Below are positions 9,017-15,968 of a stretch of 64,000 bases of DNA, piece after piece. Both the position numbers and the translations under genes were made by a program. This stretch comes from Mycobacterium celatum (GTDB lineage: Bacteria > Actinomycetota > Actinomycetes > Mycobacteriales > Mycobacteriaceae). The notes under the pieces were generated by a model. The model made no database searches and had not been told where the DNA came from. It saw only the letters and a program-made list of their open reading frames with translations. The DNA lies in NCBI RefSeq assembly GCF_002101595.1, contig NZ_LQOM01000027.1, positions 1-64,000 of the forward strand. Reading direction: 5' to 3'. Each line of letters begins with the position of its first letter. Position 1 is the first letter of the stretch.

Positions 9017-10195
9017 TTAGTCGTCGGGCAGCCGGACAAGGAACCCGGTCGTGATCAACGTTCGGGCCAACGCCGTCTGCTGCTCGGGACTCAGTCCGGG
9101 CAGTTCGCGAACTCGAAATGGCTTGCTACTCCCCGCCACGAACTTAATCGCGGCTTTGTGATCCGGACCGACCTTTATCAGCAGCTGAGCAAACTGCAGA
9201 CCAACATTCCCAGTGTCGGCAACCACTCGGGAGTAGAGCGGCTGGTACTTGACCACCAGCGTGTCTCCGTCGATTCCCACGGCGTTGGAGACCTGTCCGA
9301 CCGGTGGGCAGCGGCCGCGCCGAACCAGCACCTCCTCCATGGCGCCGAGACCGTCCGCGATGACGCTCGGGTCCCCGACGGTTCGGAGGATGTCGTGCAC
9401 GACGTCAGTCAAACTCGCGCGCACCCCTGCGTCATCCAGATGCCGCGCCGGCAGACGGGCGTGGATGCCGTCGTCGCGCAGACTCAGCGAATAGAGCACG
9501 TGGGTCATGAGCGTCAGCACAGTGGGCGCGTGAATTCCGACGGTCAAGTGGACGGACGGCTCCGACTGCGTCTCCGCTCCGTGAACTTGGCCGCGCGGCA
9601 GGTACAGCACGTCGCCGGCCGCCAGGCGCAACTCGGTCGGCGACGAGAGTTCAGGTGTGGCAACCGCATCCGGGTGGTGCATCTCGTGAGGCGGGACCGC
9701 GGCGTCGTTGGACAGGTACCAGACCTTCGATCCCTGGATCTGGAGAATCAACACGTCGTGCGGGTCGTAGTGGGGGACGAAGCCCGCCGATCCGGGTGGC
9801 GTGATGTAGCCGTTGACCCGTGTCGGGAAGTTCAGCTCGACCTCGATGGCGTGCGACAACGTACCGATCGCACGCACGTACTGCTCAAGCCTGTTGAGGA
9901 CGATCGTGTACCCGTCGGCGAAGTCGTTGCGGACGCGAGCCACATCCAGGCTGCCGTCCGCAAGCCGGTAGGTGCCGGGGTCCTTGTCCTCGCCACGGCG
10001 TACCAGGCGCACCCCGGACGGCTCCGGCCGGACATGCTCGAGAAGTTCGTCGATCACCGACGGCCCCTGCAGCAGACTGTCGAAGTAGCCTGCGTTGCTT
10101 CGCTTGACGTGGTGATGCGTCTGCCCCCATACCTCGTCGAGAAAGGTCTGCACACTGAGAGGTTGAAGCAGCCAGGCTAGCGACGTGTCGGCCAC
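9017..10195 (-). CDS. JmjC-like cupin oxygenase (cupin_4 / ribosomal oxygenase-like)
   Basis: This 392-residue protein resembles the cupin_4/ROX group (YcfD, MINA, NO66), Fe(II)- and 2-oxoglutarate-dependent hydroxylases that act on ribosomal proteins. Predicted iron ligands are H142 and D144 (PHYDPHD) and H205 (YLPRGQVHGAE), followed by SVHLTVGIH, a conserved ROX strand. The C-terminal third fits the winged-helix region of that family. It starts with GTG 2 nt after the stop of the glycosyltransferase, so the two form an operon. Such an enzyme is not known to me at this locus in M. tuberculosis. The substrate is unknown; ribosomal hydroxylation is inferred from family only. Confidence 0.82.
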   Translation of the reverse strand: MADTSLAWLLQPLSVQTFLDEVWGQTHHHVKRSNAGYFDSLLQGPSVIDELLEHVRPEPSGVRLVRRGEDKDPGTYRLADGSLDVARVRNDFADGYTIVLNRLEQYVRAIGTLSHAIEVELNFPTRVNGYITPPGSAGFVPHYDPHDVLILQIQGSKVWYLSNDAAVPPHEMHHPDAVATPELSSPTELRLAAGDVLYLPRGQVHGAETQSEPSVHLTVGIHAPTVLTLMTHVLYSLSLRDDGIHARLPARHLDDAGVRASLTDVVHDILRTVGDPSVIADGLGAMEEVLVRRGRCPPVGQVSNAVGIDGDTLVVKYQPLYSRVVADTGNVGLQFAQLLIKVGPDHKAAIKFVAGSSKPFRVRELPGLSPEQQTALARTLITTGFLVRLPDD

Positions 10196-10197
10196 GG

Positions 10198-11385
10198 CTA
10201 CACCACGCCGCTGATCCGCTTTCCGGCCAACACGGATTCCAGCACCGTGCGCATCGCGTCGGCGCTTTGCGGCCAGGAGAATTCGGCGCTGCGCGCTTGC
10301 GCCTTGCCGCCGAGCTGGTCGCGCAGCACCGCGTCGTCGAGCAGTTGGTGCAGCCGATTCACCAGCTCAGTCCGGTCGTCGACCAGCACTCCGGTCACTC
10401 CGTCGATGACCGAATCGGCCAGCCCACCCGACGACCGGTAACCGATGGTGGGCACGCCGTGCTGGGCCGCCTCGACCACCGCCAGCCCCCACCCTTCCTT
10501 GCGCGACGGCAGCACGTGCACCCAAGACTGTTGCACCACATGGTGTTTGGTCACATCATCGACATGGCCGTGGAATGTCACCGCGTCGCTGATGTCGAGG
10601 CGTGCCGCATGGTCGACCAGCCGCTGCCTCCACCAGCCGCCGCCGACGATGTCCAAATGCAAGCCCGGTATCCGCGACCGCAGTTGCGCCACCGCATCCA
10701 GCGCGTCCTCGATCTGTTTGTGCGGCACCAGTCGGGACAACACCACCACCCGCGGGGTGGCCGCGCGCGGCCCGGACAGCGACGTCGCCGGTGCCTCATC
10801 AAGACCGTTGCGCACCACCGCGATTCGCTGGTAGTCGACACCCAGTGCCACCAAGTCGCGGGCCGACGGAAGCGAGACCGTCACGTATTGGTTGCGCCGG
10901 TGCACTCGCGGCGACAGCCACGACTCGACGAACCAGCCCAGCCGGCCGAGCATCCTGCCGGCCACCGGCCACTGCTCCCGGTGGCAATGGTGCACCAGCA
11001 CCGCCACCCGTCGTCCATAGATCAGCCGGGCCAGAAACGGCAGACCGTTCTGGGTATCGATCACCACGTCGGGCCGTACATGCCGCAGCGGTCCAAGTCC
11101 GAGGCGCGCCGCCGCCATCGCCAGCAGCGCCCACACGTACACCGAGTAGCGCCCGCCTGCGCGGCTGATCCGCACCCCGTCGATCACGTCACGGCGGGCC
11201 GCGCCTGGGTAGCGGGCGGTGCGCAGCGTGACGGCGATACCGGATTCGGCGAGCTGCGCGCCGATGCGCTGCAGGTAGGTTTCGCTGCCGCCGCCTTGCG
11301 GGTGGCCGGTGTCACGCCAGCACAGCAGTAATACCGCCCCGAGACCCTGGGATCGGTGGCCCGAGGGCCGGGAGCGCGCAAACAT
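10198..11385 (-). CDS. GT4-type glycosyltransferase (Rv0225 ortholog)
   Basis: This 395-residue GT-B fold glycosyltransferase of family 4 should transfer a sugar from a nucleotide donor to an envelope acceptor. The N-terminal GGGSET loop (residues 31-36) and the C-terminal EX7E motif (E297 and E305 in KEGWGLAVVEAAQ) are present. VVLSRLVPHKQIEDAL is the typical start of the donor-binding domain. I chose the ATG of MFARSRPSGHRS, which aligns with Rv0225; the longer frame adds 26 residues running into the divergent promoter. A cupin oxygenase gene follows 2 nt downstream. The acceptor is unknown. Confidence 0.88.
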   Translation of the reverse strand: MFARSRPSGHRSQGLGAVLLLCWRDTGHPQGGGSETYLQRIGAQLAESGIAVTLRTARYPGAARRDVIDGVRISRAGGRYSVYVWALLAMAAARLGLGPLRHVRPDVVIDTQNGLPFLARLIYGRRVAVLVHHCHREQWPVAGRMLGRLGWFVESWLSPRVHRRNQYVTVSLPSARDLVALGVDYQRIAVVRNGLDEAPATSLSGPRAATPRVVVLSRLVPHKQIEDALDAVAQLRSRIPGLHLDIVGGGWWRQRLVDHAARLDISDAVTFHGHVDDVTKHHVVQQSWVHVLPSRKEGWGLAVVEAAQHGVPTIGYRSSGGLADSVIDGVTGVLVDDRTELVNRLHQLLDDAVLRDQLGGKAQARSAEFSWPQSADAMRTVLESVLAGKRISGVV

Positions 11386-11488
11386 CGCGGTCCAGCCTAA
11401 CGCCACCCCGCGACGGTGCGTGTTTGCACGCAACACGCCGTATGAATGCGTACAACTACGCACGTTCGCGCAGGATTCGGTCCGCCCA

Positions 11489-11494
11489 TAGGCT
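11489..11494 (+). promoter_or_regulatory. -10 hexamer TAGGCT, leaderless-type promoter
   Basis: TAGGCT (TANNNT) lies exactly 7 nt before the ATG at 11502 of the methyltransferase, with no Shine-Dalgarno. It supports this start over the upstream in-frame ATG at 11424. Confidence 0.55.
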
Positions 11495-11501
11495 TAGGGC
11501 G

Positions 11502-12281
11502 ATGGCCGTGACCGACGTGTTGGCCCGGCGGGCGACGCTGTCCCGCTCGCTGCGGCTGCTATCGGAGTTCCGCTACGAGCAAGCGCAGCCGGCCCGGTTC
11601 TACGGCACGCTGGCCGCCGACACCGCGGCGATGGTCTGCGACCTCTGGCGCGGCATGCACGGCGAATCCCCGGTGGGCCGCACCCTGCTCGACGTCGGCG
11701 GCGGGCCGGGATACTTCGCGACGGCGTTTGCCGACGCCGGAATCCGCTACATCGGCGTCGAACCGGATGCAGACGAAATGCACCCGGCTGCACCGACTTG
11801 CACCCAGAGCTCGGGCGCATTCGTGCGGGCGTCGGGCATGGCGCTGCCGTTCGCCGACGACTCGGTGGACATCTGCTTGTCATCCAATGTCGCCGAACAT
11901 GTTCCGCGGCCCTGGCAACTGGGCGCCGAGCTGCTGCGGGTGACCCGGCCCGGCGGGCTGGCGGTGTTGTCGTACACGGTGTGGCTGGGGCCCTTCGGCG
12001 GACATGAGATGGGCCTGTCCCACTATCTGGGGGGCGAGCGGGCCGCCGCACGCTATGCCCGCAAACACGGCCACCCGGCGAAGAACAACTACGGGTCGTC
12101 GTTATTCGCGGTCTCGGCGGCGGACGGCCTGGACTGGGCGGCCAGCACCGGGACGCTGGTCGCCGCATTTCCGCGCTACCACCCGCGATGGGCCTGGTGG
12201 TTGACGTCCGTGCCGGTGCTGCGGGAATTTCTGGTGAGCAATTTGGTGCTGGTGCTGCGGCCGCAGCCGCCACTTGACTGA
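11502..12281 (+). CDS. class I SAM-dependent methyltransferase (Rv0224c ortholog)
   Basis: This 259-residue class I methyltransferase has SAM motif I at LLDVGGGPGYF (residues 62-72), a following acidic strand (YIGVEPDADE), the motif II-type DDSVDICLSSNVAEHV and a post-motif LRVTRPGGLAVLSY. This pattern fits the Methyltransf_11 family. It is close to Rv0224c along its whole length (MAVTDVxARRATL at the N-terminus, conserved LTSVPVLREFLVSNLVLVL at the C-terminus). The amphipathic tail may contact membrane. It is divergent from the GT4 gene; the substrate is not known. Confidence 0.88.
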   Translation: MAVTDVLARRATLSRSLRLLSEFRYEQAQPARFYGTLAADTAAMVCDLWRGMHGESPVGRTLLDVGGGPGYFATAFADAGIRYIGVEPDADEMHPAAPTCTQSSGAFVRASGMALPFADDSVDICLSSNVAEHVPRPWQLGAELLRVTRPGGLAVLSYTVWLGPFGGHEMGLSHYLGGERAAARYARKHGHPAKNNYGSSLFAVSAADGLDWAASTGTLVAAFPRYHPRWAWWLTSVPVLREFLVSNLVLVLRPQPPLD

Positions 12282-12310
12282 AACCTGTTCTCGTTTTGCC
12301 GGTCGCTGGG

Positions 12311-12316
12311 TAGGGT
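12311..12316 (+). promoter_or_regulatory. -10 hexamer TAGGGT, leaderless-type promoter
   Basis: TAGGGT lies exactly 7 nt before the ATG at 12324 of the aldehyde dehydrogenase. No ribosome binding site is seen, which suggests a leaderless mRNA. Confidence 0.55.
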
Positions 12317-12323
12317 TGGCGCC

Positions 12324-13796
12324 ATGACCGACAGTCAGAAGACCGAATACGACAAGCTGTTCATCGGCGGCAAGTGGACCGAACCGTCGAGCACCGACGT
12401 CATCGAGGTGCACTGCCCGGCCACCGGCGAATACGTCGGCAAGGTGCCGCTGGCGGCCGCGGCCGACGTTGACGCCGCCGTAGCGGCGGCCCGCAAGGCG
12501 TTCGACACCGGACCGTGGCCGTCGACCCCGCCGGCGGAGCGCGCGGCCGTCATCGCCAACGCGCTCAAGTTGATGGAAGAGCGCAAGGAGCTGTTCACCC
12601 AGATCCTCGCGGGCGAGACCGGCCAGCCGCCGACGACCATCGAAACGATGCATTGGATGAGCTCGATCGGAGCGCTGAATTTCTTCGCCGGCCCGGCCGT
12701 CGAGCAGGTCAAGTGGAAAGAGATCCGCACCGGCGGATACGGGCAGAGCATCGTCTACCGCGAGCCGATCGGCGTCGTCGGCGCGATCGTCGCCTGGAAC
12801 GTCCCGCTGTTCCTGGCCGTCAACAAACTGGGCCCGGCACTGCTGGCCGGCTGCACGGTGGTGCTGAAGCCGGCCGCCGAAACACCGCTGAGCGCAAATG
12901 CTTTGGCGGAAGTGTTCGCCGAAGCCGGCCTGCCCGAGGGTGTGCTCTCGATCGTTGCCGGCGGGATCGAGACGGGGCAAGCGCTGACCTCCAACCCGGA
13001 CGTCGACATCTTCACCTTCACCGGCAGCTCGGGTGTCGGCAAGGAGATCGGCCGGCGCGCCGCCGACCTGCTCAAGCCGTGCACGTTGGAGCTCGGCGGC
13101 AAATCGGCGGCGATCGTCCTCGACGACGTCGATCTGGCCTCGGCCATCCCGATGTTGGTGTTCTCCGGGATCATGAACACCGGGCAGGCCTGTGTAGCCC
13201 AGACCCGCATCCTGGCTCGGCGCTCGCGATACGACGAGATCGTAGACGCCGTAAGCACTTTCGTGCGGGCGCTGCCGGTGGGCCTGCCGTCGGACCCGGC
13301 CGCCCAGATCGGTTCGCTGATCTCGGAGAAGCAGCGCGCCCGCGTCGAGGGCTACATCGCCAAGGGCATCGAGGAGGGCGCCCGGCTGGTGTGCGGCGGC
13401 GGACGCCCCGACGGGCTGGACAGCGGCTTCTTTGTGCAGCCAACGGTTTTCGCCGACGTCGACAACAAGATGACGATCGCGCAGGAGGAGATCTTCGGAC
13501 CGGTGCTGTCCATCATTCCGTACGACACGGAAGACGACGCGATCAGGATCGCCAACGACTCGGTGTACGGCCTGGCCGGCAGCGTGTGGACCGCCGACGT
13601 GCCGCACGGGATCGAGATCGCGGAGAAGATCCGCACCGGGACGTATGCGATCAACTGGTACGCGTTCGATCCGTGCTGTCCGTTCGGCGGCTACAAGAAC
13701 TCCGGCATTGGCCGCGAAAACGGGCCCGAGGGCGTCGAGCACTTCACTCAGCAGAAGAGTGTGCTGATGCCGATGGGCTATACGATCGACAGCTAG
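12324..13796 (+). CDS. NAD(P)-dependent aldehyde dehydrogenase (Rv0223c ortholog)
   Basis: This 490-residue ALDH-superfamily enzyme oxidises an aldehyde to a carboxylate. The catalytic Cys is C290 (NTGQACVAQTR) and the general-base Glu is E256 (LELGGKS). The coenzyme-binding turn TFTGSSGVGKEIG is present at about 231-243, and EEIFGPVLS near the C-terminus is typical of the family. Length and order match Rv0223c. It ends before a palindromic intergenic repeat and a convergent crotonase. The physiological aldehyde is not predictable. Confidence 0.92.
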   Translation: MTDSQKTEYDKLFIGGKWTEPSSTDVIEVHCPATGEYVGKVPLAAAADVDAAVAAARKAFDTGPWPSTPPAERAAVIANALKLMEERKELFTQILAGETGQPPTTIETMHWMSSIGALNFFAGPAVEQVKWKEIRTGGYGQSIVYREPIGVVGAIVAWNVPLFLAVNKLGPALLAGCTVVLKPAAETPLSANALAEVFAEAGLPEGVLSIVAGGIETGQALTSNPDVDIFTFTGSSGVGKEIGRRAADLLKPCTLELGGKSAAIVLDDVDLASAIPMLVFSGIMNTGQACVAQTRILARRSRYDEIVDAVSTFVRALPVGLPSDPAAQIGSLISEKQRARVEGYIAKGIEEGARLVCGGGRPDGLDSGFFVQPTVFADVDNKMTIAQEEIFGPVLSIIPYDTEDDAIRIANDSVYGLAGSVWTADVPHGIEIAEKIRTGTYAINWYAFDPCCPFGGYKNSGIGRENGPEGVEHFTQQKSVLMPMGYTIDS

Positions 13797-13802
13797 CGTC
13801 CC

Positions 13803-13856
13803 GAGCGTGAAGCTAGGCGCACAGTCGAGCTTGAGTGTGAAGCTAGCTTCACGTTG
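13803..13856. repeat. 54-bp imperfect inverted-repeat element between convergent genes
   Basis: The left arm GAGCGTGAAGCTAG (13803-13816) pairs with CTAGCTTCACG at 13843-13853. Inside lies a perfect 16-bp palindrome, GTGAAGCTAGCTTCAC, at 13837-13852. It sits between the aldehyde dehydrogenase and the convergent crotonase, so it could act as a bidirectional terminator or be a member of a dispersed element family. Confidence 0.6.
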
Positions 13857-13871
13857 AGCGCCGAAAGAGGG

Positions 13872-14687
13872 CTAGCGGCCCTGGAAGTGGGCCTGCCGGC
13901 GCTCGACGAAAGACTGGACGCCCTCGGCGGCGTCGGCGGTCCCAAACAACGCGGCAACCTCCGGTCGCAGCCGTGCGATGGCGGCCGCATCACCGTGTTC
14001 GCGGGCCAGCTGCGCCGACGCCAGAGTGGCCCGAACACCCAGCGGCGCAGCATGATTCGCGATGGTGTGGGCGATCTCACGCGCCCGGGCCAGCGCGGCC
14101 GTCGCGTCGATGGCCACCTCCTGAACCAGGCCGATGCGATGCGCCTCGTCGGCGCCGAACTCGTCGCCGGTCAGCAACCAGCGCATCGCATTACCCCACC
14201 CGGCGTCGCGGGGAAGCCGGATCGTCGCGCCGCCGAACGGGTAGATCCCGCGTTGCACCTCGATCTGCGCGAACCGGGTACCGGTGGCGGCGACCCGTAT
14301 ATCGGCGGCGAGCAGCAGCTCGATGCCCAGCGTCATGCACCAGCCCTGGGCGACGGCGACCAGCGGAGTGGTCCAGGAGCCGTCGAGGCGCCACGGGTCG
14401 CGCCCGTCGTCTGGGAACTCCAGTTCGCCGGCGGCGATGGCCGGTGCGACGTCGACCAGGTCCAGCCCGCCGGTGAAGTGCTCGCCATGGGCGAACAGCA
14501 CCCCGGCACGGATCTCGGCGTCGGTCTCCAGCAGCGCATATGCCCGGGACAGCTCGGCGAGCATCGCGCGGTTGAAGGCATTGCGTTTGTCTGGCCGGTT
14601 GAGACCGATCAGCAGCACGTGGCCGTCCCGCTCGAGGGTGACGGTCTGCATAACGGGCAGTGAGGTTTCGGTCATGGGCCGAGTCAA
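13872..14687 (-). CDS. crotonase (enoyl-CoA hydratase/isomerase) family protein
   Basis: This 271-residue crotonase-fold protein acts on acyl-CoA thioesters. The oxyanion-hole segment GEHFTGGLDL is near residue 70. Both positions of the classical hydratase glutamates are Glu (LGIELLLAAD and QIEVQRGIYPFGG), so hydratase activity is plausible. The first in-frame ATG is used; an ATG four codons later is equally possible. The gene is divergent from the small ORF and TetR gene, and an ATAGAAC half-site lies 23 nt upstream of its start, so it is a likely TetR target. It is distinct from echA1 at 18.35 kb. Confidence 0.85.
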   Translation of the reverse strand: MTRPMTETSLPVMQTVTLERDGHVLLIGLNRPDKRNAFNRAMLAELSRAYALLETDAEIRAGVLFAHGEHFTGGLDLVDVAPAIAAGELEFPDDGRDPWRLDGSWTTPLVAVAQGWCMTLGIELLLAADIRVAATGTRFAQIEVQRGIYPFGGATIRLPRDAGWGNAMRWLLTGDEFGADEAHRIGLVQEVAIDATAALARAREIAHTIANHAAPLGVRATLASAQLAREHGDAAAIARLRPEVAALFGTADAAEGVQSFVERRQAHFQGR

Positions 14688-14709
14688 CCGCAGGTCTAAG
14701 TAATATGCA

Positions 14710-14813
14710 ATAGAACATAGACAGTGCGGCGTGCTTAGCGTGGCTTGCGCTTATGAGGCGCAGTTATCCCTTGTAGGGCTACCTACTTGTATAGAACCCC
14801 TAGCTTGTTCTAT
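14710..14813. promoter_or_regulatory. ATAGAAC operator cluster, probable TetR binding sites
   Basis: Between the crotonase and the small ORF/TetR gene, ATAGAAC occurs at 14710-14716 and 14791-14797, and its complement GTTCTAT at 14807-14813. The last two form a perfect 7-bp inverted repeat with a 9-nt spacer, a size typical of TetR-family operators. The region is markedly A/T-rich for this genome. Autoregulation plus control of the divergent crotonase is inferred. Confidence 0.6.
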
Positions 14814-14865
14814 GCTGTCTTGCATAATCATGGGCCTCACCGGCGCATGAGGCAGGAGACAGATC

Positions 14866-15012
14866 ATGTGGGTCCTCGAGTTGAACATCGTCGGTTACCG
14901 CTTCACCCGTGAGGTTCCCGACCTGCCCCACACGTCCTTGAAGTCGGTGCGGTTGCACCCGCGCAGCGTGCACTGGCGGATGCCGCAACTACGCCACTCG
15001 CACGCCGCCTGA
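14866..15012 (+). CDS. small ORF, 48 aa, upstream of TetR gene
   Basis: ATG at 14866 opens a 48-codon frame ending in TGA at 15010-15012 (begins MWVLELNIVGYRFTREV, ends RHSHAA). AGGAG lies about 7 nt before the ATG, and nearly every codon ends in G or C, so it looks translated. The product is basic and His/Arg-rich in its second half, with no Cys, signal peptide or transmembrane segment. The TetR gene begins 27 nt downstream with its own ribosome binding site, so the two are probably one transcript. I do not recognise the family. It could be a small protein, a leader peptide or a regulator-associated peptide. Confidence 0.55.
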   Translation: MWVLELNIVGYRFTREVPDLPHTSLKSVRLHPRSVHWRMPQLRHSHAA

Positions 15013-15039
15013 GAGTCGGGATTCCCGGGGGAGTTCGCC

Positions 15040-15660
15040 ATGTCGTTAGCCACGCGCACCAGACGCGCCAAACGAGGCGGGACGCGCACCAAGATGCTGG
15101 TCAGCGCCGCGGAGGTGATGCGGGAACGCGGGGCCGCCGGCGTCACCATCGACGAAGTGCTCAATCGCAGCGGCGCGCCGCGCGGCTCGGTCTACTACCA
15201 CTTTCCCGAGGGCCGCAACCAAATCCTCACCGAAGCCCTACGGTATGCCGGTGATGCCATCACCGCCACCATCGATCAATCCGCCGAGCGTGGCGCGATG
15301 GTGCTGCTGCGCGAATTCGTCGAGTTGTGGGAACGGCTACTGGCCGATAGCGACTTCGCCTCGGGCTGCCCCGTCGTCGCGGCTGCGATCGGCTCGGCTG
15401 ACGAGGAACCGCCTTTGACCGCCGAAGCCGGGCAGATCCTGGACCGCTGGTGCGCCGCATTGGCGCGGGCATTCGTCGCCGACGGCTTCCCCGAAACGGA
15501 TGCGGCATCGCTGGCGGTGACTTCGATTGCGGCGCTGGAGGGCGCCGTCGTGCTATGCCGTTCGACACGCAGCGCCGGCCCGCTGCGCGAGGTGCACAGC
15601 CAGCTCGAATTCCTCATCAAGGCAAGGGAATTCGTCCGTCGTAACGGCGTTACCAAGTAA
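15040..15660 (+). CDS. TetR/AcrR family transcriptional regulator (LmrA/YxaF-like)
   Basis: This 206-residue repressor has an N-terminal TetR helix-turn-helix at about residues 14-60 (TRTKMLVSAAEVMRERG, then TIDEVLNRSGAPRGSVYYHF). The C-terminal ligand domain contains FASGCPVVAAAIG, a hallmark of the LmrA/YxaF subgroup, with a buried Cys. GGGGGAG lies just upstream of the ATG. It most likely binds the ATAGAAC repeats at 14710-14813 and controls the small ORF, itself and the divergent crotonase, perhaps also the convergent ligase operon. The ligand is unknown; the neighbouring acyl-CoA enzymes make an acyl-CoA or organic acid plausible. Confidence 0.88.
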   Translation: MSLATRTRRAKRGGTRTKMLVSAAEVMRERGAAGVTIDEVLNRSGAPRGSVYYHFPEGRNQILTEALRYAGDAITATIDQSAERGAMVLLREFVELWERLLADSDFASGCPVVAAAIGSADEEPPLTAEAGQILDRWCAALARAFVADGFPETDAASLAVTSIAALEGAVVLCRSTRSAGPLREVHSQLEFLIKAREFVRRNGVTK

Positions 15661-15671
15661 TCGCGGGAAAG

Positions 15672-15968
15672 TCAGTCGCTGGCCGGCAACGGCTTGGCCT
15701 CTTTGAGGCTCAGCGCGGTCTGACCGATCGCCAGTGTCCCTGCGCCCGCCTTGGTCACCAGCACCTCGGCGCCGTTCTCGTCCACATAGCGCTTGCCCAT
15801 CACGTTGCCGTCGGCGAACGCCGGATCCAGTTCCCCGGAACGCTCGGCGCCCAACGGCACCATCGGCGCGCCGCCGCAGCGCAAGTCGTCGAGGCTGTCG
15901 GCGCTGCGCACGACGATGACCTGGGTGTCGCACACCTGGCTGGCCAGACGGGTTCCGTTCTTGATCAT
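15672..15968 (-). CDS. hypothetical protein, 98 aa, coupled to AMP-ligase
   Basis: I do not recognise this 98-residue protein. It starts MIKNGTRLASQVCDTQVIVV and contains DLRCGGAPMVPLG and a C-terminal beta-like section (EVLVTKAGAGTLAIG). It is soluble, with two Cys (C13 and C31) that could bind metal or form a disulfide. Its ATG overlaps the TGA of the upstream AMP-ligase (ATGA), indicating translational coupling and a shared process. It converges with the TetR gene with an 11-bp gap. It might be an accessory or carrier-like partner of the ligase, but no phosphopantetheine-attachment Ser motif is visible. Confidence 0.72.
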   Translation of the reverse strand: MIKNGTRLASQVCDTQVIVVRSADSLDDLRCGGAPMVPLGAERSGELDPAFADGNVMGKRYVDENGAEVLVTKAGAGTLAIGQTALSLKEAKPLPASD

